5,760 nt of DNA from Dehalococcoidia bacterium. GTDB taxonomy: Bacteria; Chloroflexota; Dehalococcoidia; UBA2979. Positions 1 through 5,303 of the stretch are shown piece by piece. A program made the translations under genes and the position numbers. Below the pieces are notes generated by a model that saw only the letters and a list, made by a program, of their open reading frames with translations, had not been told where the DNA came from and made no database searches. Numbering within the stretch: the stretch's first letter is position 1; each line of letters starts with the position of its first letter. The DNA is taken from the NCBI GenBank assembly GCA_030745285.1, contig JASLOV010000228.1, positions 1-5,760 of the forward strand, in the 5' to 3' direction.

Positions 1-523
1 GGTCGGTGTGCTGCCCCATCAGCGGCGTGTGGTCGATCTTGAAGTCGCCGGTGTGCACGACGGGACCGAGTGGGGTCTCGATGATCAGTCCGCACGCGTC
101 CGGTATCGAATGCGAGACGGAGAAGAACTCGACCGTGAAGGGGCCGACCTCCACCACCGTGCCGGGCTCCGCCGTCGTGACGTGCGTCTCGTCGAGCAGG
201 CGGTGCTCTTTCAGCTTCACCTCGACGAGTCCGCGGGTGAGGCGGGTGCAGAAGACCGGGACGTTCACTTCCTTCAGCAGGAAGGGCAGGGCGCCGATGT
301 GATCCTCGTGTCCGTGCGTAAGGAAGACGGCCTTCAGCTTCTCCGGGTTGCGCATGATGTAGCTGATCTCTGGGATCACGAGGTCGACGCCAAGCATCTC
401 CTCCTCGGGGAACATCAGGCCGACATCGACGACGATCATGTCGTCGCCGAATTCGTACAGCATCATGTTGCGGCCGATTTCGCCGAGACCGCCGAGGGGA
501 ATGACGCGCAGGGTTTCGCTCAT
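1..523 (-). CDS. rnj: Ribonuclease J, N-terminal part (runs off the left edge)
   Basis: RNase J is a metallo-beta-lactamase/beta-CASP nuclease with endonuclease and 5'-3' exonuclease activity in mRNA decay and rRNA maturation. The visible 174 codons start MSETLRVIPLGGLGEIGRN, the usual RNase J opening. The zinc-ligand motif THGHEDH lies at residues 69-75, the SHSIPD motif holds His138, and HTGDFK holds Asp160. The family is usually about 550 residues, so roughly two thirds lie outside the window, including the rest of the beta-CASP domain. It follows the uracil-DNA glycosylase by 55 bases. No Shine-Dalgarno sequence precedes the ATG at 523. An earlier ATG at 540 opens a six-codon ORF (MSEIPQ) whose TGA overlaps the real start as ATGA, so initiation may depend on coupling. 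The motifs make the identification firm; the paralogue (J1 or J2) cannot be decided. Confidence 0.95.
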   Translation of the reverse strand, partial: MSETLRVIPLGGLGEIGRNMMLYEFGDDMIVVDVGLMFPEEEMLGVDLVIPEISYIMRNPEKLKAVFLTHGHEDHIGALPFLLKEVNVPVFCTRLTRGLVEVKLKEHRLLDETHVTTAEPGTVVEVGPFTVEFFSVSHSIPDACGLIIETPLGPVVHTGDFKIDHTPLMGQHTD

Positions 524-540
524 TGCGGGATTTCGCTCAT
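507..540 (-). repeat. 17-bp tandem duplication of the RNase J start
   Basis: Reading the minus strand, 540-524 is ATGAGCGAAATCCCGCA and 523-507 is ATGAGCGAAACCCTGCG. They match at 14 of 17 positions, with the first ten identical, and lie directly head to tail. The downstream copy is the true start of RNase J. The upstream copy, in another frame, encodes only six residues (MSEIPQ) and stops in TGA overlapping the true ATG. The pattern looks like a slippage duplication that copied the start region. Confidence 0.8.
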
Positions 541-578
541 CGGTCGCCCGGTCTTTCGAAGGGTGCTTCGGGCGGCGG

Positions 579-1277
579 CTAGAGCAGTCGCTCCTGGTTG
601 GAGTCGGATTGCGGCGTCTGCACGGCCCGTGCCGCGACCGGCTGGGGCGGGGCCGGGCTCACCGCGACCGGCTCGTGGGCGGCCGCCGTCGCTTTCGGGC
701 CCGATGCGGCCAGGCCGGCGCGGACCTGTTCCAGCAGCTCCGGCAGGCGTGCGAAGTCCGCCTCGATGTCGCCTCGCAGGCTGCCGCGGTGGAGTGCGGC
801 GGCCGGATGGTACATCGGGATCACCAGCCGGCCGTCGACGCGCTTCGGGCTCCCATGCACGCGGCTGATCGTCGTGCCGGAGAACCAGCGCCTCATCGAG
901 AAGCGCCCGAGCGTGACGATCAGCTTCGGGTCGATCATCTCGATCTGGCGGTCGAGGAACGACTGGCAGGCGGCGACTTCGTCGGGCGCCGGGTCGCGGT
1001 TGTCGGGCGGGCGACACTTCACGACATTGCAGATGTAGACCGTATCGCGCGAGAGCCCGACTGAAGCCAGCAACTCGTCGAGGAACCGGCCCGACGGGCC
1101 GACGAAGGGCTCGCCTCGCTCGTCCTCTCGTGCGCCCGGGGCTTCGCCGATCAGCATGATCTCGGCCGAAACCGGCCCGGTGCCGGGGACGGTCTGAGTG
1201 CGTTTGCGAGCCAGGGCGCAGTTGGGGCAGTCTGCGATCTCCTCGTACAACTCGACGAATGCGGGGTCGACGGACAC
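579..1277 (-). CDS. Uracil-DNA glycosylase, family 4 (4Fe-4S)
   Basis: This enzyme removes uracil from DNA as the first step of base-excision repair. The family-4 motifs are clear: GEAPGAREDE at residues 44-53 followed by G-PFVGPSGRFLDELL, and the second active-site motif HPAAALHR at 157-164. Four cysteines in the family-4 arrangement (C17, C20, C88, C104) should bind a 4Fe-4S cluster. NVVKCRPPDNRDP around C88 is typical. After about residue 182 the protein continues as a tail of about 50 residues rich in Ala, Pro and Gln and probably disordered; the family core is near 190-200 residues. The start is GTG at 1277, chosen because GGGAGGTGA lies six bases upstream and the protein then begins at the expected place. 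It is probably the first gene of a unit with RNase J, under the promoter at 1308-1337. The product is certain in family; family-4 assignment rests on the cysteines and motifs. Confidence 0.95.
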   Translation of the reverse strand: MSVDPAFVELYEEIADCPNCALARKRTQTVPGTGPVSAEIMLIGEAPGAREDERGEPFVGPSGRFLDELLASVGLSRDTVYICNVVKCRPPDNRDPAPDEVAACQSFLDRQIEMIDPKLIVTLGRFSMRRWFSGTTISRVHGSPKRVDGRLVIPMYHPAAALHRGSLRGDIEADFARLPELLEQVRAGLAASGPKATAAAHEPVAVSPAPPQPVAARAVQTPQSDSNQERLL

Positions 1278-1280
1278 CCG

Positions 1281-1289
1281 TCACCTCCC
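1281..1289 (-). promoter_or_regulatory. Ribosome binding site of the uracil-DNA glycosylase gene
   Basis: The minus strand reads GGGAGGTGA here, close to a full anti-Shine-Dalgarno match, with six bases between GGAGG and the GTG at 1277. It decides the GTG start. Confidence 0.85.
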
Positions 1290-1307
1290 GAGTGGGGAGC
1301 AGGCTAA

Positions 1308-1337
1308 ATCGTAGCACCGCGCGGCTGGCGTCAGCAA
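1308..1337 (-). promoter_or_regulatory. Probable sigma-70-type promoter (extended -10) for the glycosylase and RNase J
   Basis: On the minus strand TACGAT at 1313-1308 matches four of six -10 consensus bases and is preceded by TGC at 1316-1314, an extended -10 element. TTGCTG at 1337-1332 is a weak -35 box at an 18-base spacing. A start of transcription near 1301 would leave a leader of about 24 bases carrying the strong ribosome binding site. It lies in a 98-base spacer, next to the longest in the window. Seen by eye only. Confidence 0.5.
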
Positions 1338-1375
1338 TCGTCTGTTCAACTGCTTATGCAAGTGAGCGGCCGGCC

Positions 1376-2134
1376 TCAGTCACGTCGCACGAGCCACGCC
1401 AGCGTGATGCCCACGAAGTAGAGCGCAATCATCGGTCCGGCCACGAGTGACTGCACGATCGGGTCGGGTGTCGGTGTCGCCACCGCGGAGAATGCGAACG
1501 CGCCGACGATGGCGTAGCGCCAGAAGCCGAGCAGCGTACGAGCGCGCACCACTCCCAGCTTCGCGAGGCCCATGATCAGAATCGGCGTCTCAAAGACGAA
1601 GCCGAGGATCAGGAGCAGGCGAGTGGTGAGGTCGATGTAGTTGGTGACCGTCCAATTAATCTCCGCAAAGTCCTGTCCGAACTTACCGAGGAAGCCGAAC
1701 GCGAAGCGCAACACGACGTAGTAGGCGAAGGCGATGCCCACGAGGAACGCCAGCGACGAACCGATGGCAATCGGGTAGACCCACTTCTTCTCGCCGGACT
1801 CGAGCGCCGGGCTGATGAACCGCAGGATGTGGTAGACGACGACCGGCATCCCGATCGCGATGCCGCCCAGCAGCGCCACGCGGAAGTAGGCGACGATGTT
1901 CTCCATCGGCGAGATCGCCTGCAGGGAGAAGTCCGGGTTCTCCTTCAAGGCGGGCTCCTTGAGGAATTCGATTGCGCCGAAGCCGACGGGCGGGATGAAG
2001 AAAACGATCATGCCGGCGAGCACGGCGGCGGCCATCCACGTCACGCGCTTGCGGAGCTCCAGCAGGTGCTCCAGCAGCGTCATTGCGCCGCCCGCCTGCG
2101 ATTCCTCCGCGACTTCCAGGGTGCTGGTTGCCAC
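1376..2134 (-). CDS. tatC: Sec-independent (twin-arginine) translocase subunit TatC
   Basis: TatC is the polytopic membrane subunit that binds twin-arginine signal peptides and forms the receptor complex with TatB. The 252 residues contain HLLELRKR at 23-30 with the conserved Glu26, SPMENI at 75-80, FETP with Glu182 in the fourth membrane segment, and TPTPDP at 220-225. Six hydrophobic segments can be seen at about 32-50, 80-103, 116-142, 170-194, 205-222 and 228-248. The GTG at 2134 lies five bases after the TatA/B stop and has no clear Shine-Dalgarno, so translation is probably coupled. The ATG at 2083 (residue 18, reading MTLLEHLLELR) is an alternative start. It sits closer to the first conserved motif and has a weak G-rich stretch upstream. 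Stop TGA. Last gene of the first unit, with no hairpin-plus-T-run terminator after it. Confidence 0.96.
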   Translation of the reverse strand: MATSTLEVAEESQAGGAMTLLEHLLELRKRVTWMAAAVLAGMIVFFIPPVGFGAIEFLKEPALKENPDFSLQAISPMENIVAYFRVALLGGIAIGMPVVVYHILRFISPALESGEKKWVYPIAIGSSLAFLVGIAFAYYVVLRFAFGFLGKFGQDFAEINWTVTNYIDLTTRLLLILGFVFETPILIMGLAKLGVVRARTLLGFWRYAIVGAFAFSAVATPTPDPIVQSLVAGPMIALYFVGITLAWLVRRD

Positions 2135-2139
2135 CGGCC

Positions 2140-2586
2140 CTACGCCTCTGTGCCGCCGGGCCGTGCGGGGACGTCTTCGCCGGCCGCCGGAGCGCCGTTC
2201 GCCGAGGCCGTGGGCTGCTCGGCCGGCTGCTCGGCGGCCGTCGGGGCGGCCGATCGCCCTGCGGGCTGATCGGTCATGTCTCGTTCGGTCTCGGCGCCGA
2301 TCTTGTCGAGGTCGGTACCGGCCTGCTGGAGATCTGCACCCATCTCTTCCCCGAGTTCGCGCACCTCGTTGAGGTCATCGGCGCTTGCCTTCACCTCTTC
2401 TTCGAGCTCGTCGATGGCGGCGCGTACATCCTTCGTGATCTCAGCGGTGTAGCCGCGGGCGACGCGATACCATCGCCCGCCCTGGCGCGCGATGTCAGGA
2501 AAGCGTTGCGGTCCCACCAGGATCAACGCGATCACAAAGACGAGGACGGCCTCGGCAGCGCCGACGCCGAACAGTTCGGGTCCCAT
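2140..2586 (-). CDS. tatB: Twin-arginine translocase subunit, TatA/TatB family (TatB-like)
   Basis: This 148-residue protein has the layout of TatA/TatB: a short N-terminus with FGVGAAE, one membrane span at about residues 9-25, a Gly25-Pro26 hinge, then an amphipathic helix (PQRFPDIARQGGRWYRVAR). A long acidic, probably helical stretch at about 47-104 and an Ala/Pro-rich tail from 105 follow. LVGPQRFP and the Trp in the amphipathic helix are more like TatB than TatA, and the length agrees; many genomes name such proteins simply TatA/E. It should sit with TatC in the membrane, acting in signal-peptide binding or pore assembly. The ATG at 2586 has no good ribosome binding site (ATAGAG lies directly against it). 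The gene is in the same frame as acpP upstream. Family firm; TatA versus TatB is a judgement. Confidence 0.9.
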   Translation of the reverse strand: MGPELFGVGAAEAVLVFVIALILVGPQRFPDIARQGGRWYRVARGYTAEITKDVRAAIDELEEEVKASADDLNEVRELGEEMGADLQQAGTDLDKIGAETERDMTDQPAGRSAAPTAAEQPAEQPTASANGAPAAGEDVPARPGGTEA

Positions 2587-2691
2587 CTCTATCTATGATA
2601 CGCGCCGGTGGGTCTGAGGGACTCCCGGCGCGGTCGCGGAGTTGCGGTTGTCGCCGAGACGTGCGGTGACGTCCCGGAGGTTGGCCTCGAG

Positions 2692-2952
2692 CTAGTCTTT
2701 GATCCCTGTATCGTGGAGGTAGTCGATGGCGTCCTGCACGGCCTGGATGTTCTCAGCGTCCTCGTCGGAGATTTCCAGCGCGGAGTCGGTGTCATCTCCG
2801 AACTCCTCCTCGATCGACATGATCAACTCGACCAGGTCGAGCGAATCCGCGTTGAGGTCATCAACGAAGGAAGCGCTGGGCGTGACTTCGTCTTCCTCGA
2901 CCCCGAGCTGCTCCACGATCAGGCTACGTACGCGCTCGTAAACGGATGGCAC
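2692..2952 (-). CDS. acpP: Acyl carrier protein
   Basis: AcpP carries growing fatty-acyl chains on a 4'-phosphopantetheine arm. The 86 residues are acidic and contain the attachment motif DLNADSLDLVELIM with Ser37 as the modified serine. YERVRSLIVEQLGV forms helix I and ISDEDAENIQ the helix III region. Most bacterial AcpPs run EEEFG directly into LEISDED. Here six residues (DDTDSA) are inserted between them, which accounts for the 86-residue length against the usual 75-82. The reading frame is intact across the insert. The GTG at 2952 is set by GAGAGGAG eight bases upstream. The stop is TAG. It stands after fabD, fabG and nusB in the same operon, which fits primary fatty-acid synthesis rather than a secondary-metabolite ACP. 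Confidence 0.96.
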   Translation of the reverse strand: MPSVYERVRSLIVEQLGVEEDEVTPSASFVDDLNADSLDLVELIMSIEEEFGDDTDSALEISDEDAENIQAVQDAIDYLHDTGIKD

Positions 2953-2960
2953 GTCTCAGG

Positions 2961-2968
2961 CTCCTCTC
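2961..2968 (-). promoter_or_regulatory. Ribosome binding site of acpP
   Basis: The minus strand reads GAGAGGAG, eight bases before the GTG at 2952. It supports this start, the only plausible one for a full-length helix I. Confidence 0.75.
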
Positions 2969-3003
2969 GCACGCGGCCGAGCCGCAGCGCTGGTTCAGTA
3001 CTT

Positions 3004-3429
3004 TTACTGGCTCTCGCCCGAAGAAGCCAGCGCGACCGCGCCGAGCACCCCGTTGACGAAGCGTCCAGACGATTCCGCCCCGTACCCTTTCGCGATTTCG
3101 ACCGCCTCGTTGATCGCCACCCGCAGCGGAGCGGCGCGATTATCAAAGAGCACTTCGAATATTGCAAGGCGCAGCACGTTACGGTCGACTGCGGCCATGT
3201 CCTCGAGCGGGAAGGCCGGTGCGTGCGAGGCGATCTCGGCGTCGATCTCGGCCTGGTGGGTCACCACGCCCCTAGCGAGATGGCGTGCGAACTCCGCGCC
3301 GTCGCCCGAGAGGCGGGCCAGTTCGATCTGGCGTTGCAGCGCCTCCTGAACATCACGGCCGGAGACGTCGGCCTCGAAGAGGGCCTGGAAGGCGGCGATA
3401 CGCGACCGTCTGCGCGGGCTGCCGGGCAC
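3004..3429 (-). CDS. nusB: Transcription antitermination protein NusB
   Basis: NusB binds boxA RNA together with S10 (NusE) to promote antitermination, mainly of rRNA operons. The 141 residues match the family length. The N-terminal helix carries RRRSRIAAFQALFEAD (about 6-21). The diagnostic C-terminal motifs are DRNVLRLAIFE at 82-92, VAINEAVEIAKGYG at 104-117 and SSGRFVNGVLG at 120-130. The GTG at 3429 follows GAAGGTGA at a usable distance. Its G is also the last base of a TAG codon in the frame continuing from fabG (TAGTG). Stop TAA. nusB is normally found near ribE/ribH, folD or efp; lying between fabG and acpP is less common. Confidence 0.96.
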   Translation of the reverse strand: MPGSPRRRSRIAAFQALFEADVSGRDVQEALQRQIELARLSGDGAEFARHLARGVVTHQAEIDAEIASHAPAFPLEDMAAVDRNVLRLAIFEVLFDNRAAPLRVAINEAVEIAKGYGAESSGRFVNGVLGAVALASSGESQ

Positions 3430-3500
3430 TAGCGCGTCACCTTCTGCGTAACTCTCTGCATCGCCTGCTGCATAGCCCCTCGCATGGGCTACTGCATCAC
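3429..3500 (-). repeat. Six-unit, 12-bp degenerate tandem repeat filling the fabG-nusB spacer
   Basis: Reading the minus strand from 3500, the units are GTGATGCAGTAG, CCCATGCGAGGG, GCTATGCAGCAG, GCGATGCAGAGA, GTTACGCAGAAG and GTGACGCGCTAG, consensus roughly GNNATGCAGNAG. The core ATGC/ACGC recurs at exactly 12-base steps. The first unit is the last three codons and the stop of fabG. The last unit ends on the base that begins the nusB start codon. The nusB ribosome binding site (GAAGGTGA) is formed across the junction of the fifth and sixth units. Because 12 is a multiple of three, every unit reads in the fabG frame. Confidence 0.8.
3437..3444 (-). promoter_or_regulatory. Ribosome binding site of nusB
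   Basis: GAAGGTGA on the minus strand, with its AAGGTG core about eight bases before the GTG at 3429. It lies inside the 12-bp repeat array. Confidence 0.65.
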
Positions 3501-4253
3501 CAGTCCGCCGTCGACGTTGAAGGTCTGGCCGGTGATGTAGCCGGCCCCCTCGGACGCGAGGAAGGCGGCCAGCGGCGCAATCTCCTCGGGCATGGCGTAC
3601 CGGCCCATCGGAATCTGGGCGAGGATCAGCGCTTTCTGCTCGTCGGTGAGGCTCGCGGTCATGTCGGTGTCGACGAAGCCGGGGGCGATGGCGTTCACGG
3701 TCACGCCGCGGCTCGCGACCTCGCGGGCGACGGAGCGGGTGAAGCCGACGATACCGGCCTTGGCCGCCGCGTAATTCGACTGCCCGGCGTTGCCGATCAC
3801 GCCGACGACGGAGGTGATGTTGATGATGCGGCCCCAGCGGGCGCGGCTCATGTGCCGCAATGCGAGCTTGGTCGCTAGGAAGGTGCCCTTGAGGTTCGTC
3901 TCCAGCACGCTGTCCCAGGCATCCTCCGACATGCGAAGCACCAGTCCATCGTCGCGCATGCCCGCGTTGTTGACCAGGATGTCGAGCCCGCCGTGGGCCT
4001 GCCGGGCGTCCTCGACCATGCGCTCCAGGTCGGCGCTGCGGCGCACATCGACCTCGCAGGTCGCGCAGTTGACGCCGAACTCGCGGATCTCACGGGCGAC
4101 CGCGTCGGCCACGACACCGTTCGTGCGGTAGGTGAGCAGCAGGTTCGCCCCCTGGCGCGCCAGCTCCATTGCAATGGCGCGACCGATACCGCGAGCGCCG
4201 CCGGTGACGACGGCCGTGCGGCCACTGAGCGGGCGTGTACCGCCAGACGTCAT
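3489..4253 (-). CDS. fabG: 3-oxoacyl-[acyl-carrier-protein] reductase FabG
   Basis: FabG reduces 3-oxoacyl-ACP to 3-hydroxyacyl-ACP with NADPH in type II fatty-acid elongation. It is a classical short-chain dehydrogenase of 254 residues. The nucleotide-binding motif TGGARGIG is at 17-24, NNAG at 95-98, and the catalytic tetrad is Asn120, Ser148, Tyr161 and Lys165 (SNYAAAKAG). The MRDDGLVLRM and VNAIAPGFVDTDMT stretches and the NVDGGLVM C-terminus are typical of FabG itself rather than of other SDRs. The ATG at 4253 is preceded by AAGGAG at seven bases. Stop TAG. fabD lies 48 bases upstream in the same frame. Many SDRs are mis-called FabG, but position between fabD and acpP makes this the housekeeping enzyme. 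Confidence 0.97.
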   Translation of the reverse strand: MTSGGTRPLSGRTAVVTGGARGIGRAIAMELARQGANLLLTYRTNGVVADAVAREIREFGVNCATCEVDVRRSADLERMVEDARQAHGGLDILVNNAGMRDDGLVLRMSEDAWDSVLETNLKGTFLATKLALRHMSRARWGRIINITSVVGVIGNAGQSNYAAAKAGIVGFTRSVAREVASRGVTVNAIAPGFVDTDMTASLTDEQKALILAQIPMGRYAMPEEIAPLAAFLASEGAGYITGQTFNVDGGLVMQ

Positions 4254-4260
4254 CAGCTCG

Positions 4261-4266
4261 CTCCTT
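4261..4266 (-). promoter_or_regulatory. Ribosome binding site of fabG
   Basis: AAGGAG on the minus strand, seven bases before the ATG at 4253. It argues that fabG is translated from its own start and not only by coupling to fabD. Confidence 0.75.
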
Positions 4267-4272
4267 GCTCGG

Positions 4273-4296
4273 CGGGCGGAAGGGCGCTGCCGCCCG
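4273..4296 (-). other. GC-rich hairpin(s) in the fabD-fabG spacer
   Basis: The arms at 4273-4279 and 4290-4296 are a perfect 7-bp inverted repeat (CGGGCGG and CCGCCCG on the minus strand) with a ten-base loop. An overlapping alternative pairs 4291-4295 with 4282-4286 (GGGCG and CGCCC) around a four-base loop. The two are mutually exclusive. No T-run follows, so it is not a standard terminator; it could affect mRNA stability or be chance in GC-rich DNA. Confidence 0.35.
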
Positions 4297-4301
4297 TCCT
4301 G

Positions 4302-5273
4302 CTAGTCCGTGTCGTCGCCACGCGCGTCGGCGGCGGTGCCGATGTTGCGCACGGTAGCGGAACGTTCGATGCGGCGCATGAGCCCGGCGAGCACGCGGCC
4401 CGGTCCGAACTCGACGAAGGTGTCGACGCCACCATCGATCATCGCGCGGGCGGAGTCCGCCCACAGTACGGGGCGCGTGATCTGGTCCGTCAGTTCGGCG
4501 GCCAGCCCGGCACCCGACGTCAGCGGCGTCGCCGAAACGTTCGAGATCACGGGCACAGCCGGGTCGCCGAAGTCCGCGGCCTGGAGCACCGCGGCCATGG
4601 CGTTGCCCGCGCTCTCCATCAGCGGTGTGTGGAAGGCGCCCGCGACATCGAGCGGGACGATGCGGGACGCGCCGGCCTCCTCCGCGGCAGTGTTGACGGC
4701 GGCGACCGCAGTGGTGGCGCCGCCGATGGTGATGTTGCCGGGAGCGTTGATGTTGCAGAGGGAGGCGCCGTGCTGCTCGCAGATGCTCCGCAATTCGTCC
4801 GGTTCCAACCCGAGCACCGCTGCCATCGTGCCGGGCGTCGTATCGCACGCCTCCTGCATCAGCCGCCCCCGTTCGCGCACCAGGCTGACGCCCTGCTCGA
4901 AGGTGAGCGCTCTCGCCGCGATCAGGGCGGCATACTCGCCGAGCGAGTGGCCCGCCACGAAGGCCGGCCCCTCGGCGATGGTGCCGGCATCGATGGCAGC
5001 AGCCAGCGCGGCGATCGAGTGGGTGACGAGGGCCGGCTGCGTGTTGACGGTGCGGGTCAGTTCGTCTTCCGGCCCTTCGAAACAGATCGAGGTCAGCGAG
5101 AAGCCGAGCGCGGCGTCAGCGGCATCGAATACCGCCCGTGCGGCCGGCGCCTCGTCGTAGAGGTCACGGCCCATGCCGACGTGCTGCGCGCCCTGGCCGG
5201 GGAATATCCAGGCGACGTTCGACGAGGTCGGGAGACCGGCGATGCGGATGGCGGGCGCGCCGTCGGGGGGCAT
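4302..5273 (-). CDS. fabD: Malonyl-CoA:ACP transacylase FabD
   Basis: FabD transfers malonyl from CoA to AcpP, supplying the extender unit for fatty-acid synthesis. The 323 residues show FPGQGAQ at 24-30, the nucleophile motif GHSLGEY with Ser110, Arg135 in RERGRLMQEA, NINAPGN at 174-180 and the catalytic His215 in GAFHTPLM. The C-terminal part keeps VEFGPGRVLAGLMRRI. About 18 residues precede the usual start of the fold (NVAWIFPGQG), a short N-terminal extension. I keep the ATG at 5273 because GGAG lies five bases before it and no ATG or GTG occurs closer to the core. Stop TAG. rpmF is 30 bases upstream and fabG 48 bases downstream, both in the same reading frame as fabD. Confidence 0.97.
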   Translation of the reverse strand: MPPDGAPAIRIAGLPTSSNVAWIFPGQGAQHVGMGRDLYDEAPAARAVFDAADAALGFSLTSICFEGPEDELTRTVNTQPALVTHSIAALAAAIDAGTIAEGPAFVAGHSLGEYAALIAARALTFEQGVSLVRERGRLMQEACDTTPGTMAAVLGLEPDELRSICEQHGASLCNINAPGNITIGGATTAVAAVNTAAEEAGASRIVPLDVAGAFHTPLMESAGNAMAAVLQAADFGDPAVPVISNVSATPLTSGAGLAAELTDQITRPVLWADSARAMIDGGVDTFVEFGPGRVLAGLMRRIERSATVRNIGTAADARGDDTD

Positions 5274-5303
5274 GACAGCTCCGTATCTGACGGCGAGCGG
5301 GCG

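Noticed and set aside
8..868. Long plus-strand open frame of 286 codons
   Set aside because: It lies antisense to RNase J and the glycosylase, its translation is Arg/Gly/Pro-rich with no family features, and GC-rich DNA commonly leaves such frames open opposite real genes.
520..1317. Minus-strand frame of 265 codons overlapping the glycosylase
   Set aside because: It is the glycosylase in another frame; only its last six codons (MSEIPQ) are of interest, as the mini-ORF before RNase J.
1363..1378. Palindrome GGCCGGCC with TGAG/CTCA flanks after tatC as a terminator
   Set aside because: The flanks and the core do not share a centre, the stem does not extend, and no T-run follows on the minus strand.
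2587..2625. Promoter before tatA/B with TATCAT at 2600-2595
   Set aside because: The -10-like box is fair, but there is no -35 match at 17-18 bases and no TG extension, and it would give an almost leaderless mRNA. Too weak to list.
2589..2795. Minus-strand frame of 68 codons overlapping the end of acpP
   Set aside because: It is acpP and its spacer read out of frame, Thr/Pro/Arg/Ser-rich, with no ribosome binding site.
2973..2985. GCGGC/GCCGC inverted repeat upstream of acpP
   Set aside because: Only a 5-bp stem with a three-base loop and no T-run; expected by chance in sequence this rich in GC.
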